From positions 1-64,000 of the forward strand of contig JBGPBV010000008.1 of assembly GCA_041481445.1 (NCBI GenBank): 64,000 nt of DNA. Direction: 5' to 3'. Positions 50,852-62,100 of this stretch are shown in pieces. Within the stretch, counting starts at the first letter, position 1, and the number at the start of each line of letters is the position of its first letter. The translations under genes and the position numbers were made by a program. Below the pieces are notes generated by a model that had not been told where the DNA came from, made no database searches, and was given only the letters and a program-made list of their open reading frames with translations. This stretch comes from AA29 sp041481445 (GTDB lineage Bacteria > Acidobacteriota > Vicinamibacteria > Fen-336).

Positions 50852-50881
50852 CGGACGCGCTCCAGCGATTGCGGCTATGAT
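50852..50881 (+). promoter_or_regulatory. Probable promoter of typA
   Basis: TATGAT (50876-50881) matches the -10 consensus in five of six positions; CGGACG (50852-50857) is a weak -35 box at 18 bases. RNA starting near 50888 would have a leader of about 30 bases with purine-rich ribosome-binding sequences (GGGAGG and GAGAGG) before the ATG at 50920. The 164 bases between ygeY and typA hold nothing else notable. Confidence 0.45.
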
Positions 50882-50919
50882 GTGTGGTTCCCCGTCCGCG
50901 GGAGGATTCGAGAGGATCG

Positions 50920-52737
<1,818 letters not shown>

Positions 52738-52756
52738 GAGATTCCGGTCGCGGCTG

Positions 52757-54499
52757 ATGGATCGCCTGTCGACCCGCGCCTGGGGGCTGTCCACCTCGCT
52801 CACGCGGCCGTTCCGGCGGCGGCTCTGGATCGACGCCCTTCTCGTGCTCGGCCTCTGCGCCGCCCTCTTCGGCCTGCTCCAGTTCGCGCGCGAGTGGAGG
52901 GGTGCGCCGCGGCCGGCCATCGAGATCGACCTCTCGGCCCGGGCGCTGCCCGTCTACACCTTCTTCTCGATGACGCGCGGCCTGGTGGCGTACGTGATCT
53001 CCCTGGCCTTCACCCTGGTCTACGCCTTCTGGGCGGCCAAGGATGCGCGGGCGGAGAGGCTGCTCATCCCGCTGCTCGACATCCTCCAGAGCATCCCGGT
53101 CCTCGGCTTCATGCCCGGCCTCGTGCTGGCCCTGGTCGCGGTCTTCCCCCACAGCAACGTCGGCCTGGAGCTGGCCGCGGTCATCATGATCTTCACCGGC
53201 CAGGCCTGGAACATGACCTTCAGCTTCTACCATGCGCTGAAGTCGGTCCCGTTGGACCTCCGCGAGACCTCCAGCGTGTACCGGTTCGACTGGTGGCAGC
53301 GCTTCAAGTGGGTGGAGCTGCCCTTCGGGACGACCGGCCTCGTGTGGAACAGCATGATGAGCATGGCCGGGGGATGGTTCTTCCTGATGATCAACGAGTC
53401 CTTCCGTCTCGGCGACCACGACTTCCGCCTCCCCGGCCTGGGCTCCTACATGAGCGTGGCCGTCCACGAAGGCCGCGCCGGGGCCATGGTCCTGGCCGTC
53501 CTCGCCATGATGGTCATGATCGTGGGGCTCGACCAGCTCCTCTGGCGTCCCGTGGTCGTATGGGCGCAGCGATTCCGGGTCGAGGAGACGACGGCAGCGG
53601 AGGTCTCGCGGAGCTGGTTCCTCGATCTGCTGCGTCGCTCGCGATTCGTCCGCCGGCTCCGGCGGGCGCGTCGCGCCCGGCCCCGAGCGAAGGCCGCGGC
53701 CCCGGGCGCCGCCGCGAAGCCCTCATCGGTGCCGGCTCCCGCCGGCCCCGCCTCCACGCTCATCCCGGCCCTGGCTCTCGCCGTGATCGCCCTTGCCGGG
53801 GCCTGGGGCGCGCTCGAGCTGCTGCGCCTCCTGCGGCACTTGCCCGGGCCGGAATGGGCGCGGCTCGGGCGGGCCGGCGCCGCCACCCTGGGACGGGTCC
53901 TGATCTCGACCATCATCGGCACGGCCTGGGCGGTGCCCGTGGGCCTCGCCATCGGCCTCTCGCCCCGCCTCTCGCGCCTGCTGCAGCCGGTGGTCCAGGT
54001 GATGGCGTCGTTTCCGGCCCCGATGCTCTTCCCGGTTGTGATCGCCCTCCTTCATGCCGCCGGCATCGGCCTCGGCGCCGGCAGCATCGTCCTGATGCTC
54101 CTCGGCACGCAGTGGTACATCCTCTTCAACGTCATCGCGGGCGCGAGCTCCGTCCCCTCGGACCTGCGCGAGGCGGTGGTGGCGTTCCGCATGACGCGGG
54201 CGGAGAGGTTCTGGACCCTCTACCTCCCCGCCGTCTTCCCCTACCTGGTGACGGGCTGGGTCACCGCGGCCGGCGGGGCCTGGAACGCCAGCATCGTGGC
54301 CGAGTACGTGACCTACCGGGGCGCGACCCTGACCACCTTCGGGCTGGGAGCGGCGGTGAGCCGGGCCGCCGAGCATGCCGACTTCGCGGGCCTCAGCGCC
54401 GCCGTCCTCGTGATGTCGGTGATCGTGGTGACCTTCAACCGGCTGGTCTGGCGGCGCTGCTACCAACTGGCGGCGACGCGGTTCTCCCTCACGAAGTGA
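52757..54499 (+). CDS. Fused ABC transporter permease (two BPD domains)
   Basis: A 580-residue permease made of two binding-protein-dependent transport modules in one chain. Each has about six helices and an EAA-type loop: LRETSSVYRFDWWQRFKWVELP in the first half and LREAVVAFRMTRAERFWTLYLP in the second. A basic, Ala/Pro-rich linker (about 285-335) joins them. The modules resemble nitrate/sulfonate/bicarbonate (NitT/TauT) family permeases. The ATPase gene follows after six bases. No periplasmic substrate-binding protein is encoded nearby, so the substrate and even the direction of transport are open. Confidence 0.9.
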   Translation: MDRLSTRAWGLSTSLTRPFRRRLWIDALLVLGLCAALFGLLQFAREWRGAPRPAIEIDLSARALPVYTFFSMTRGLVAYVISLAFTLVYAFWAAKDARAERLLIPLLDILQSIPVLGFMPGLVLALVAVFPHSNVGLELAAVIMIFTGQAWNMTFSFYHALKSVPLDLRETSSVYRFDWWQRFKWVELPFGTTGLVWNSMMSMAGGWFFLMINESFRLGDHDFRLPGLGSYMSVAVHEGRAGAMVLAVLAMMVMIVGLDQLLWRPVVVWAQRFRVEETTAAEVSRSWFLDLLRRSRFVRRLRRARRARPRAKAAAPGAAAKPSSVPAPAGPASTLIPALALAVIALAGAWGALELLRLLRHLPGPEWARLGRAGAATLGRVLISTIIGTAWAVPVGLAIGLSPRLSRLLQPVVQVMASFPAPMLFPVVIALLHAAGIGLGAGSIVLMLLGTQWYILFNVIAGASSVPSDLREAVVAFRMTRAERFWTLYLPAVFPYLVTGWVTAAGGAWNASIVAEYVTYRGATLTTFGLGAAVSRAAEHADFAGLSAAVLVMSVIVVTFNRLVWRRCYQLAATRFSLTK

Positions 54500-54505
54500 G
54501 ACGAC

Positions 54506-55792
54506 ATGGCCATTGAAGCGCCGATCTGCCAGCTCAAGGGCGTCCAGAAGTCCTTCGACCACGGCAACGGGAAGCCGCTGCGCGTCCTGGAGGACATCAC
54601 CCTCGACGTGCGGCCGAACGAGGTGCTGGCCCTCCTGGGGCCTTCCGGCTGCGGCAAGTCCACGATCCTCCGCATCGCGGCCGGACTGATCCCGCCGTCG
54701 AGCGGGGACGTCCTCTATCACGGCCAGCCGCTGCGGGGCCTGAACCCGGGCGTGGCCATCGTGTTCCAGAGCTTCGCGCTCTTCCCGTGGCTGACCGTCG
54801 AGCAGAACGTCGAGAAGGTGCTGCGCGCCCTCGGCCTCGACCAGGCGGCGTCGCGGGAAAAGGCCCGCGCCGCCATCCGCACCGTCGGCCTCGACGGCTT
54901 CCGCGAGGCCTACCCGCGGGAGCTGTCCGGCGGGATGAAGCAGCGCGTGGGCATCGCGCGCGCCCTGGCCGTGGACCCCGAGATGCTGCTGATGGACGAG
55001 CCCTTCAGCCAGGTGGACGCGTTGACGGCGCAGGCCCTGCGGGCCGAGGTGCTCGACATCTGGGACGACCGCGACCGCAACCCCTCTTCGATCCTGATGG
55101 TCAGCCACGACATCACCGAGGTGGCGTACATGGCGGACCGCATCGTGATCCTGTCCGCGCATCCCGGGCGCATCCGGACGATCGTCGAGAACACGCTGCC
55201 CCGGCCGCGCGATACCCGTTCGCCCGACTTCACCTGGCTCCTCGACAAGCTGCACGACATCGTCACCAGCGCGGAGCTCCCGGACGTGTCGGTCACCGTC
55301 GCCTCCACCGCCGTCGCGCGCGACATCGTGGAGCCGCTCCCGGAAGCGCGCGCCGCCGACATCCTCGGCCTGGTCGAATACCTCGACACGCAGGGCGGAG
55401 GGTGCGACCTCTTCCAGGTCTCGGACGACACCCACGCCACGTTCGTGGGAGTCCTCACCAAGGTCAAGGGCGCCGAGATGCTCGACCTGGTGGACACGCC
55501 CCAACGCCTGGTCCGACTGACGCCCACCGGCCAGCGCTTCGTGCGGGACGACGCCGACGACCGCAAGCGGATCTGGAAGGCCCAGCTCCTCAAGCTGAGC
55601 CTCTTCAGGGTCGTGCGCGACCTGATCGAGCTCCACGAGGGCGAGGTGCGCCGGGAGGACGTGGTGAACGAGATCCGGCAGCGCCTCCCCCGCGAAGAGG
55701 CGGAGGCCATGTTCGACGTCCTCGTGGACTGGGGACGCTTCGGCGAGCTGTTCGCCTATCGCGAGGGCACGGACTCGCTGACCGTCGCCTGA
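54506..55792 (+). CDS. ABC transporter ATPase with C-terminal AAA-associated domain
   Basis: A 428-residue ATP-binding protein for the preceding permease. Walker A is GPSGCGKST, the signature is LSGGMKQRVG, and Walker B is LLMDEPFSQVD, followed by the switch His in SHDITEVAY. Beyond about residue 270 it carries an extra domain of about 150 residues (DILGLVEYLDTQGGGCDLFQ onward) of the AAA-associated type, seen in a subgroup of nitrate/sulfonate/bicarbonate ABC ATPases and thought to be regulatory. It converges on the NtrC-type gene with three bases between stop codons. Confidence 0.92.
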   Translation: MAIEAPICQLKGVQKSFDHGNGKPLRVLEDITLDVRPNEVLALLGPSGCGKSTILRIAAGLIPPSSGDVLYHGQPLRGLNPGVAIVFQSFALFPWLTVEQNVEKVLRALGLDQAASREKARAAIRTVGLDGFREAYPRELSGGMKQRVGIARALAVDPEMLLMDEPFSQVDALTAQALRAEVLDIWDDRDRNPSSILMVSHDITEVAYMADRIVILSAHPGRIRTIVENTLPRPRDTRSPDFTWLLDKLHDIVTSAELPDVSVTVASTAVARDIVEPLPEARAADILGLVEYLDTQGGGCDLFQVSDDTHATFVGVLTKVKGAEMLDLVDTPQRLVRLTPTGQRFVRDDADDRKRIWKAQLLKLSLFRVVRDLIELHEGEVRREDVVNEIRQRLPREEAEAMFDVLVDWGRFGELFAYREGTDSLTVA

Positions 55793-55795
55793 GCC

Positions 55796-57202
55796 TCAGT
55801 CCTCGTCCCGCCGCTCGCCGTCCGCCGGATCCGCCCCTCCCGCCTGGGCGCGCCGGCGCCGATTCAGCGTCGACAGGCTGATGCCGAGCCGCTCGGCGGC
55901 GGCGCTGCGGTCCCCCTCGCACTCCTTCAGCGCGCGCCGGATGGCCTCCTCCTCGGCCAGCGCGGAGACCCGGCGCACGACTTCGGGCAGCGTCCCCGAG
56001 AGGTCGATGACGTCGCCGAGGGTGGGCCCGCTCTCCGCATGGTCGCCCAACCGGAGGTGCTCGGGCCGGATCTCGCCGCCGTCGCACAGGATGGCGCCCC
56101 GCTCCAGGCAGTTCTGCAGCTCGCGCACGTTGCCCGGCCAGGAGTGGGCGACGAGGGCGGTCCGCGCCTCCTCGCTCAGGCGGAGGCCGCGCCGTCCCAT
56201 CTCCCGCGCGTATTTCTCGAGGAAGGCGTCGGCCAGGAGCAGGATGTCGCCGCGCCGGCGGCGCAGGGGCGGGATCTCCACCGGGAACACGGAGAGCCGG
56301 AAGAAGAGGTCCTCGCGGAACTGCTTGGCCGCCACCGCCTCCTTCAGGTCGCGGTTGGTGGCGGCGACCACGCGCACGTCCACGCTCAAGGTCTGCACGC
56401 CGCCCACCCGCTCGAACTGCTTCTCCTGCACCAGGCGCAGGATCTTGCCCTGCAGGAGCAGGGGCAGGTCGCCGATCTCGTCGAGGAAGAGGGTGCCGTG
56501 ATGCGCCATCTCCGCCTTGCCCGTCTTGCGGCCGGAGGCGCCCGTGAACGCCCCCTTCTCGTGCCCGAACAGCTCGTTCTCGAGCAGCGCCTCCGGGATG
56601 GCCGCGCAGTTGATGGCGACGAACGGCCCCTTGGCCCGCGCGGAGAGCTGGTGCAGCGAGCGCGCCATCAGCTCCTTGCCGGTGCCGCTCTCGCCGAGCA
56701 GGAGCACGGTGGCGTCGGTGGAGGCGGCGCGCTGGAGCGCCATCATGGCGTCCTTCAAGGCGGCGTCCTCCCCGATCAGGCGCGGGAGGCCGATCCGTTT
56801 CTGGTACTCCTCCTTGAGCAGGACGTACTCGGTCAGGAGGCGCCGCCGCTCCATCGCGCGCTCGAGCAGGAGCACGAGGTGGTCGGTGTCCACGGGCTTG
56901 GTCAGGAAGTCCGTGGCCCCCTGCTTCATCGCCTTGACCGCGTCGTCCACGGTGGCGAAGGCCGTCATCACGATCACGGGGACGTCGGGGTCCGCCTCCT
57001 TGGCCGCCTGGAGCACGTCCAGCCCGCTGCCCGCGGGCAGCTTGAGGTCGGTCAGCACCACGAGCACGCGCGAGGACTGCAGCCGGCGCCGCGCCTCGTA
57101 GGCGTCGCCCGCCTCCTCGACGGTGAGGCCGCGGGCCTCCAGGGTCTTGCGGAGCATGCTCCGCAAGGACTCCTTGTCCTCGACGACGAGGACGTCGGGC
57201 AC
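55796..57202 (-). CDS. NtrC-family sigma-54 response regulator
   Basis: A 468-residue transcription activator. The receiver domain (1-120) has E8/D9, phospho-acceptor Asp52 in VVLTDLKLP and Lys in FLTKPVD. The AAA+ domain has GESGTGKE (Walker A), GAFTGA (sigma-54 contact) and DEIGDLP (Walker B). The C terminus is a Fis-type helix-turn-helix (RSAAAERLGISLSTLNRR). All activation motifs are intact. The start is GTG at 57202, right before the first strand; no Shine-Dalgarno is seen. The gene follows the PGWLR coiled-coil gene by 26 bases; no sensor kinase is in the window. Confidence 0.94.
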   Translation of the reverse strand: MPDVLVVEDKESLRSMLRKTLEARGLTVEEAGDAYEARRRLQSSRVLVVLTDLKLPAGSGLDVLQAAKEADPDVPVIVMTAFATVDDAVKAMKQGATDFLTKPVDTDHLVLLLERAMERRRLLTEYVLLKEEYQKRIGLPRLIGEDAALKDAMMALQRAASTDATVLLLGESGTGKELMARSLHQLSARAKGPFVAINCAAIPEALLENELFGHEKGAFTGASGRKTGKAEMAHHGTLFLDEIGDLPLLLQGKILRLVQEKQFERVGGVQTLSVDVRVVAATNRDLKEAVAAKQFREDLFFRLSVFPVEIPPLRRRRGDILLLADAFLEKYAREMGRRGLRLSEEARTALVAHSWPGNVRELQNCLERGAILCDGGEIRPEHLRLGDHAESGPTLGDVIDLSGTLPEVVRRVSALAEEEAIRRALKECEGDRSAAAERLGISLSTLNRRRRAQAGGADPADGERRDED

Positions 57203-57228
57203 GGCGGGTGGGTGGCTGACGGGCGTCC

Positions 57229-57891
57229 CTACTGTTCGGGCCGCTCGCGGAGCCAGCCGGGGGGGACGCTCTTGCGCCGGGCCTCTTCCTCGAGGGCGTC
57301 CCAGGCCTGGCGCTGCCGGCCAAGGTCGGCGCGCGCGCGCTCGAGGTCGGCCTGGGCCTGCGCGATCGCATCCTGGCGATGCTGCTCGCGGTTGGGGTCC
57401 ATGGCGTTCGCGGCGCTCCGGTCGTCCCGGAGCGCCCCGATCTTCTGCTCCAGCTCCGTGATGCGGCGCTCCGTGTCCGCGATGGTCTGTCGCAGCGAGC
57501 CGGCCCGCTCCTGCCAGTACCGCTCCGTGGTCTCGTAGGGCGGCTCCGGCGTCGGCTCCTCCGCGGGTGCCGGCGGCATCTCGGCCGGCTTGAGGTTGGT
57601 CACCGCGCCCTTCCCGGCTCCGGCTGGTCCCGGGGAGGCGACCGCGGGTGGAGACGGCGGCTTCGGGAGGTCGTCGTTGCCGTACACGTGCCCGGGGGGA
57701 GCGACCGACGGTGACGCCTTCGGCATCGGCTTGGCGGCCGCTCCCGGCGCCGGCGAGGTCTTGGGGGCCGCCGTGGGGCTGGCGCTGGGACGCGGACTGG
57801 GACTCGGCGCCGTGTCGGCCGCGAAGAGCCACGATCCCGAAACGATCGTCAGCGAGGCCGTGCTCAGGCTGGCCAGGACGAAGGAGCGCAT
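57229..57891 (-). CDS. Exported coiled-coil protein of the PGWLR family, copy 2
   Basis: A 220-residue secreted protein related to the one at 40089-40568. A signal peptide (SLSTASLTIVSGSWLFAAD) is followed by a long Pro/Ala/Ser linker, a VYGNDDLPKP motif, a second linker, YW (TTERYWQER), a coiled coil (about 135-205) and VPPGWLRERPEQ near the end. The order and spacing of motifs match copy 1, with longer linkers. Its ATG overlaps the stop of the zinc-ribbon/TPR gene (TGATG), and the sigma-54 regulator follows, so a shared role in a sensed envelope process is plausible. Function unknown. Confidence 0.72.
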   Translation of the reverse strand: MRSFVLASLSTASLTIVSGSWLFAADTAPSPSPRPSASPTAAPKTSPAPGAAAKPMPKASPSVAPPGHVYGNDDLPKPPSPPAVASPGPAGAGKGAVTNLKPAEMPPAPAEEPTPEPPYETTERYWQERAGSLRQTIADTERRITELEQKIGALRDDRSAANAMDPNREQHRQDAIAQAQADLERARADLGRQRQAWDALEEEARRKSVPPGWLRERPEQ

Positions 57892-59003
57892 CAGGAGCTC
57901 TGCGCGACGCGCGCCTCCAGCCGAGCCGCGCGGTCGGCCATGGCCTTGGCGTCGGGGGCGTCCGGGTTCAGCCGGGCGTACTCGCGGTACTCCCGCACCG
58001 CGGCCGCTACGTTCCCCGTGCGCTCGAGGGCGCTGGCCAGGGTGCGATGGATGAGGGCCGCGTTGGGGTCCGCCTCCACGCCCGCCCGGAGCAGCGCCAC
58101 CGCGTCGTTGTTGCGGCCCTCGTTGATGAAGATCTCCGCGAGCAGGCCGCGCGTGACCGCCGCCTGGGGGAACTTCTGCAGTACGCCCTCGTAGGCCTGC
58201 TTGGCCCCTTCGCGGTCGCCCGCCTTCTCGGCGGCGGCTCCGAGCTCCTGCTGCACGACGAGGTCGTCGGGGTTGACCGCGACCAGCCGCTTCAAGTACG
58301 GAAGCGCCGCCTCCGGCCGGCCCGCCCTAAGGTTCAGCCCGGCCAGCTCGTGGAGCGCGTTCGTGTCGCCCGGAGACGCCTCGAGGACCCGCGCGTACGT
58401 GGCGGCGGCCTCGTCCCCGCGGCCCAGCTTGTCGTAGGCGCGGGCGAGATCCACGACGTACGCCGCCGTGCCGTGGTCGAGCCGAATGGCCTCCTCGAAC
58501 TGCCGGATCGTCTCCGCCGCGGGACCGTCGGAGGCGATCAGGGCCTTCGCGTAGGCATTGTGGTAGTCGCCACGATCGGGGGCATCGCCGACGGCGCGCG
58601 CGAACGCCCGCGCCGCTCCCGCGAGGTCGCCCTGCCGGAACAGGCTCAAGCCCTCTTCGTAGGCGTCCTGGCCCGGCATGCGCGGGTCGGGACGGGCGGC
58701 CGCCGTCGGCGGCGGCAGCGTGGGGATCGAGAAGATGTTGGGGTCGGGACGGACGGGACCCGACGTCCGGTGCATGCGGGTGGCGGCGTAGGCGACGAGC
58801 CCGATGGCGACGATGGGGCCGATCAGGCCGAGCCAAGAGGTCGACGGCCCCTCGTCTTCGTCGGGCGCCTCCATGACGACCGTAGCGGCCGACTCGCCGA
58901 CGGGGACGTTGTGGAGGTCTTCACCGCAGCGAGCGCAATACTCCCACCCCTGCTTGTTGCGCGAGCCGCAGTTCGGGCAGATCCGGATTTCCGGTGCCGC
59001 CAT
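57891..59003 (-). CDS. Zinc-ribbon, membrane-anchored TPR protein
   Basis: A 370-residue protein with three parts. The N terminus is a zinc ribbon (CPNCG and CARCG). A single membrane helix follows (about 58-77), and then about six TPR repeats (110-360; for example AYAKALIASDG, DLARAYDKLGRGDEAAATYA, LAEIFINEGRNNDAV). The N terminus is cytosolic by the charge pattern, which would put the repeats outside the cytoplasm. TPR arrays bind protein partners; the coupled PGWLR protein is a likely one. The ATG at 59003 lies six bases after a -10 box, and there is no Shine-Dalgarno, so the mRNA is probably leaderless. Confidence 0.8.
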   Translation of the reverse strand: MAAPEIRICPNCGSRNKQGWEYCARCGEDLHNVPVGESAATVVMEAPDEDEGPSTSWLGLIGPIVAIGLVAYAATRMHRTSGPVRPDPNIFSIPTLPPPTAAARPDPRMPGQDAYEEGLSLFRQGDLAGAARAFARAVGDAPDRGDYHNAYAKALIASDGPAAETIRQFEEAIRLDHGTAAYVVDLARAYDKLGRGDEAAATYARVLEASPGDTNALHELAGLNLRAGRPEAALPYLKRLVAVNPDDLVVQQELGAAAEKAGDREGAKQAYEGVLQKFPQAAVTRGLLAEIFINEGRNNDAVALLRAGVEADPNAALIHRTLASALERTGNVAAAVREYREYARLNPDAPDAKAMADRAARLEARVAQSS

Positions 59004-59009
59004 GCTCAG

Positions 59010-59037
59010 AGTTTACACCAGGTTACGGCCCTGGCAA
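59010..59037 (-). promoter_or_regulatory. Promoter of the TPR-PGWLR-NtrC unit, leaderless spacing
   Basis: TTGCCA (59037-59032), a 16-base spacer and TAAACT (59015-59010) on the minus strand. The -10 box ends six bases before the ATG at 59003, so the RNA should begin at the start codon. It lies just downstream of the hairpin that ends the PilY1 gene. Confidence 0.6.
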
Positions 59038-59066
59038 GGGTTTTTCGGTCGTTCAACCCCAGGAAA

Positions 59067-59101
59067 CTCGCCAGCCCTCCCGCGGTGGAAGGGCTGGCGA
59101 G
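59067..59101 (-). terminator. Hairpin terminator after the PilY1 gene
   Basis: CTCGCCAGCCCT (59067-59078) and AGGGCTGGCGAG (59090-59101) form a perfect 12-bp stem with an eleven-base loop, 20 bases after the PilY1 stop. On the minus strand it is followed by only a short TTT, so it is a strong hairpin with a weak T tract. It separates PilY1 from the promoter of the TPR gene. Confidence 0.65.
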
Positions 59102-59121
59102 CCGAGATTACCGGCCGGGAC

Positions 59122-62100
59122 CTAGCGGCAGACGGACGATCCCAGCTTGTAGACGACCGGCGACTGGGCGACCAGGCCCGTGGCGTTCTGCTGCGGGCCG
59201 AAGAAGACCTCCGCGTTCAGGGCGGGCGCCGGAGCCAGTATCTGCGGCGGCGCCGGAGGCGGCGGCGCGATGTCGGCCTGCAGGCCCGTGTCGAGGACCA
59301 ACTGGCCGCCGGCCGCCACACGGACGGACGAGACGCGTTGCCCGGTCTTGGTGATCGAGAGGTCCGATCCGGTGGCGTTCAGGTCGTAGGCGGCGCTGCC
59401 CGTGTCCGCTCCCACCGCGAAGAAGATCGCGTCGAAGCTCGACGTGCACGACGTCGACGTGGACGTGATGGGGTTGAACTTGTTGCCCACGAAGAAGACC
59501 CGACCCAGGGGCGGAGAGTCGGTGTTGAAGGCGGTCGCCGGCTGCACGTTGCCGCGGAACCCGTCCGGGAAGTCGAGCGCGAAGCGCACCACGACCGGGC
59601 CGGCGACGCCGTCCGTCGAGCTCGGGTCCGTGGTGAGGTCGTCGTCACGCAGGCCGTACATCTTGAACGGCGGCGTGCTCGCGGGCGGCGGCGTGATGCG
59701 GTTGTCGTTGCCCGTCTCCACGAAGATGAACGGCTTCTCGGCGGTGCCGTCGCCCTTGTAGTTGAGCAGGGACGGGGAGTTGGCCACGGGCTGGTCGGCG
59801 CCGAAGTCGGCGAGCGGCGCCGGCGACGACGGGGCGGGACTACCAGTGAAGACCTTCCACAGGCGCCCGTTGTTGTCGCCGAAGTAGACCCGTGTCACCC
59901 TCGTGATCGCGATCTTCGCCACGGTCGGAGGTGTGAGCTGGGCGGCGCTGAAGCCTGCTGGACCCGCCACGATCGCGTTGTCGTACGGCGCCGAGGTACG
60001 GTCACCGACGTCGAACGTGGTCGAGGTGACCACGTCGCCGGTCAGGGCGTCCAGGGTGAACAAGGTGCTGCCCTCCCCGGCGACGGTGGAGAAACCGGAT
60101 CCCGTGTAGGCGACGAACTCCACGCCGCCCGTCGTGCGGTTCGTCGCGTTGCCGGTCGTCGTGACGTTGGCGATCGCGGGCACGGACCAGGTCTGGCCCA
60201 TCTTGGCGTACCAGATCCCGTCCGTGCTGTCGTTGTTGGCCGTCCCGGCCGTCGTCAGGTCGTTGGTGTCCGGGTTGCCACGGCTCCAGAGCGGAATGGG
60301 TCCCTTGGTCGACAACGACCCTTCCGTGAACGGACCCGGAGCGGTCACGTCGAGCGCGGTGTAGTACTTGCCCGCGATCCCGCGGCCGAAGACGAGCATC
60401 AGCCGCCAGACACCGTCTCCGGAGAACGTAGTGCCACCGACGTTGCGGCTCCAAGTCCCAGGGACGAAGACGTCGGCGAAGCGGACGGGGCTGGCGAGCA
60501 TGTAGGTGTGGGGGTCGCGCGTCTGCGGGCCCATGCGGCTCTTGAGGTTCTGGAGCTGGTCGAACGGCACGAAGCCCCACAGTTCCTCGCCTCCCAGCTC
60601 CGTGGAGCTGTCCTGGCAGCCGTTGGTCCCCGTGGCGCTTCGGCAAGGGCCGGCGCGGAACGCGTGGAGCATGCCATTGGTCGCGTGGTAGACGACGCTC
60701 ATGACCGGCTTGAGCCGCATGCGGGCGGTGTCGGCGCCGGTGCCCGTGAAGTTGCCGTCGGGGTTGCGGAGGCCCATGCCCAGCAGCACGCTCGCTCCGG
60801 TGTCGGTGCGGGGCCCGTCGCGGAACAGGGTGTACTCGCCGTCGTGCTGGCTGGCGGGAGGACCGTCCTGCAGGGGCGGCGTCACCACGCCGGGAGCGGC
60901 CAGCGTGGACTCGGCCATGATCCACTGTCGCGGCTGGAACCTCAGGGATGAGCAGCCCGTGGTCAGGCTGCCGACGTTGGCGCTCACGGTCGCTGTGGTG
61001 CACCCCGTCCCCGGCTTGAGGCGCACGGCGAGCTTGTTGGCGGTCACGAGCTCGGCACCCGCCGTGAAGGCGAGGATGATCTGCCTGGCCTCCTTGCGGG
61101 CGGCCTGGAGCTGGACGGACGGGGTGCCGGTCGTGGTGTTGCAGTCCGCGGGCAGGCTGCCGCCGGTACTGCCCGGCGAGGAGGCGGTGCAGGCTCCGAA
61201 GAGCGACTGCAGCTGGGCGAACGTCAGGGCCGCCGGGGCCGCCCCGCCGTTGGGCGGGGGCAACGGATTCGCGCCGATGCCCAGCGCATTGTCGAGGATG
61301 CCGGCCGGATACGGGCCGCCGGCGGTCCCATCAGGGTCGACCAGATTCGATCCGGTCCCCGTGGTCGGCGGCCAGATCGGGATACGGAACGTCGTCGCCC
61401 CCACTCCGGTCGACGGATCGTTGTCCTGCAGGTCGGTGACGCGCTGACTGTCGCTGCGCGCGGTGCCGCTGTTGTAGGTGGCGTTGATGAACACGCCGTT
61501 GCGTGGCGTCGTGTAGATGCGGCGCCGGATCGTCCCCGCTCCACCCTGCCGGATGTCGAGGTCGGTACGCACGGGTGAATTACCGCCGCGGAGCTGCGCG
61601 AAGGTGTAGGGCGGGGCGCTGAGGCTGGCCGTCACGCGGTCCTGCAGCTTCTGGCCGGCGTCGCTGCCGGGGGTGGTGGTGTCCCACGCCGGTCCGCTGC
61701 TCCGGAACGCGTTCAGGTGACCCTTGAACGTGGGCAGCTCGAACGTCGACTGGAGGAGGATGGGAATGGTCGCCTTGTAGCGAGAATTCGGGTTGAGCGG
61801 ATCGGGCGAGGGCGGGGCGGAGGCGCCGGGTGACGGCGAAGGCAGGGTCACCGACGCCGCGAACTCGAAGACGGTCTCCGTGATGGACTGCTGGTCCGAG
61901 AACTCGCCCGCGGACTGGCCCTGGTCGATCGCGGACTGCAGGGCCGCCGCGAGGTCGGTGGCGTTCGAGGCCAGGAAGGCGTCCACGCAGGTCGTGCAGT
62001 TGTCCCGGTCGCTCTGGCTGGGAGTGTTGGCCCAGGCGGTGGAGTTCCCGCTGCCGGTGAGCCCCGAGCCCGAGAATGCCATGCCGGTGCCGCCCCAGGC

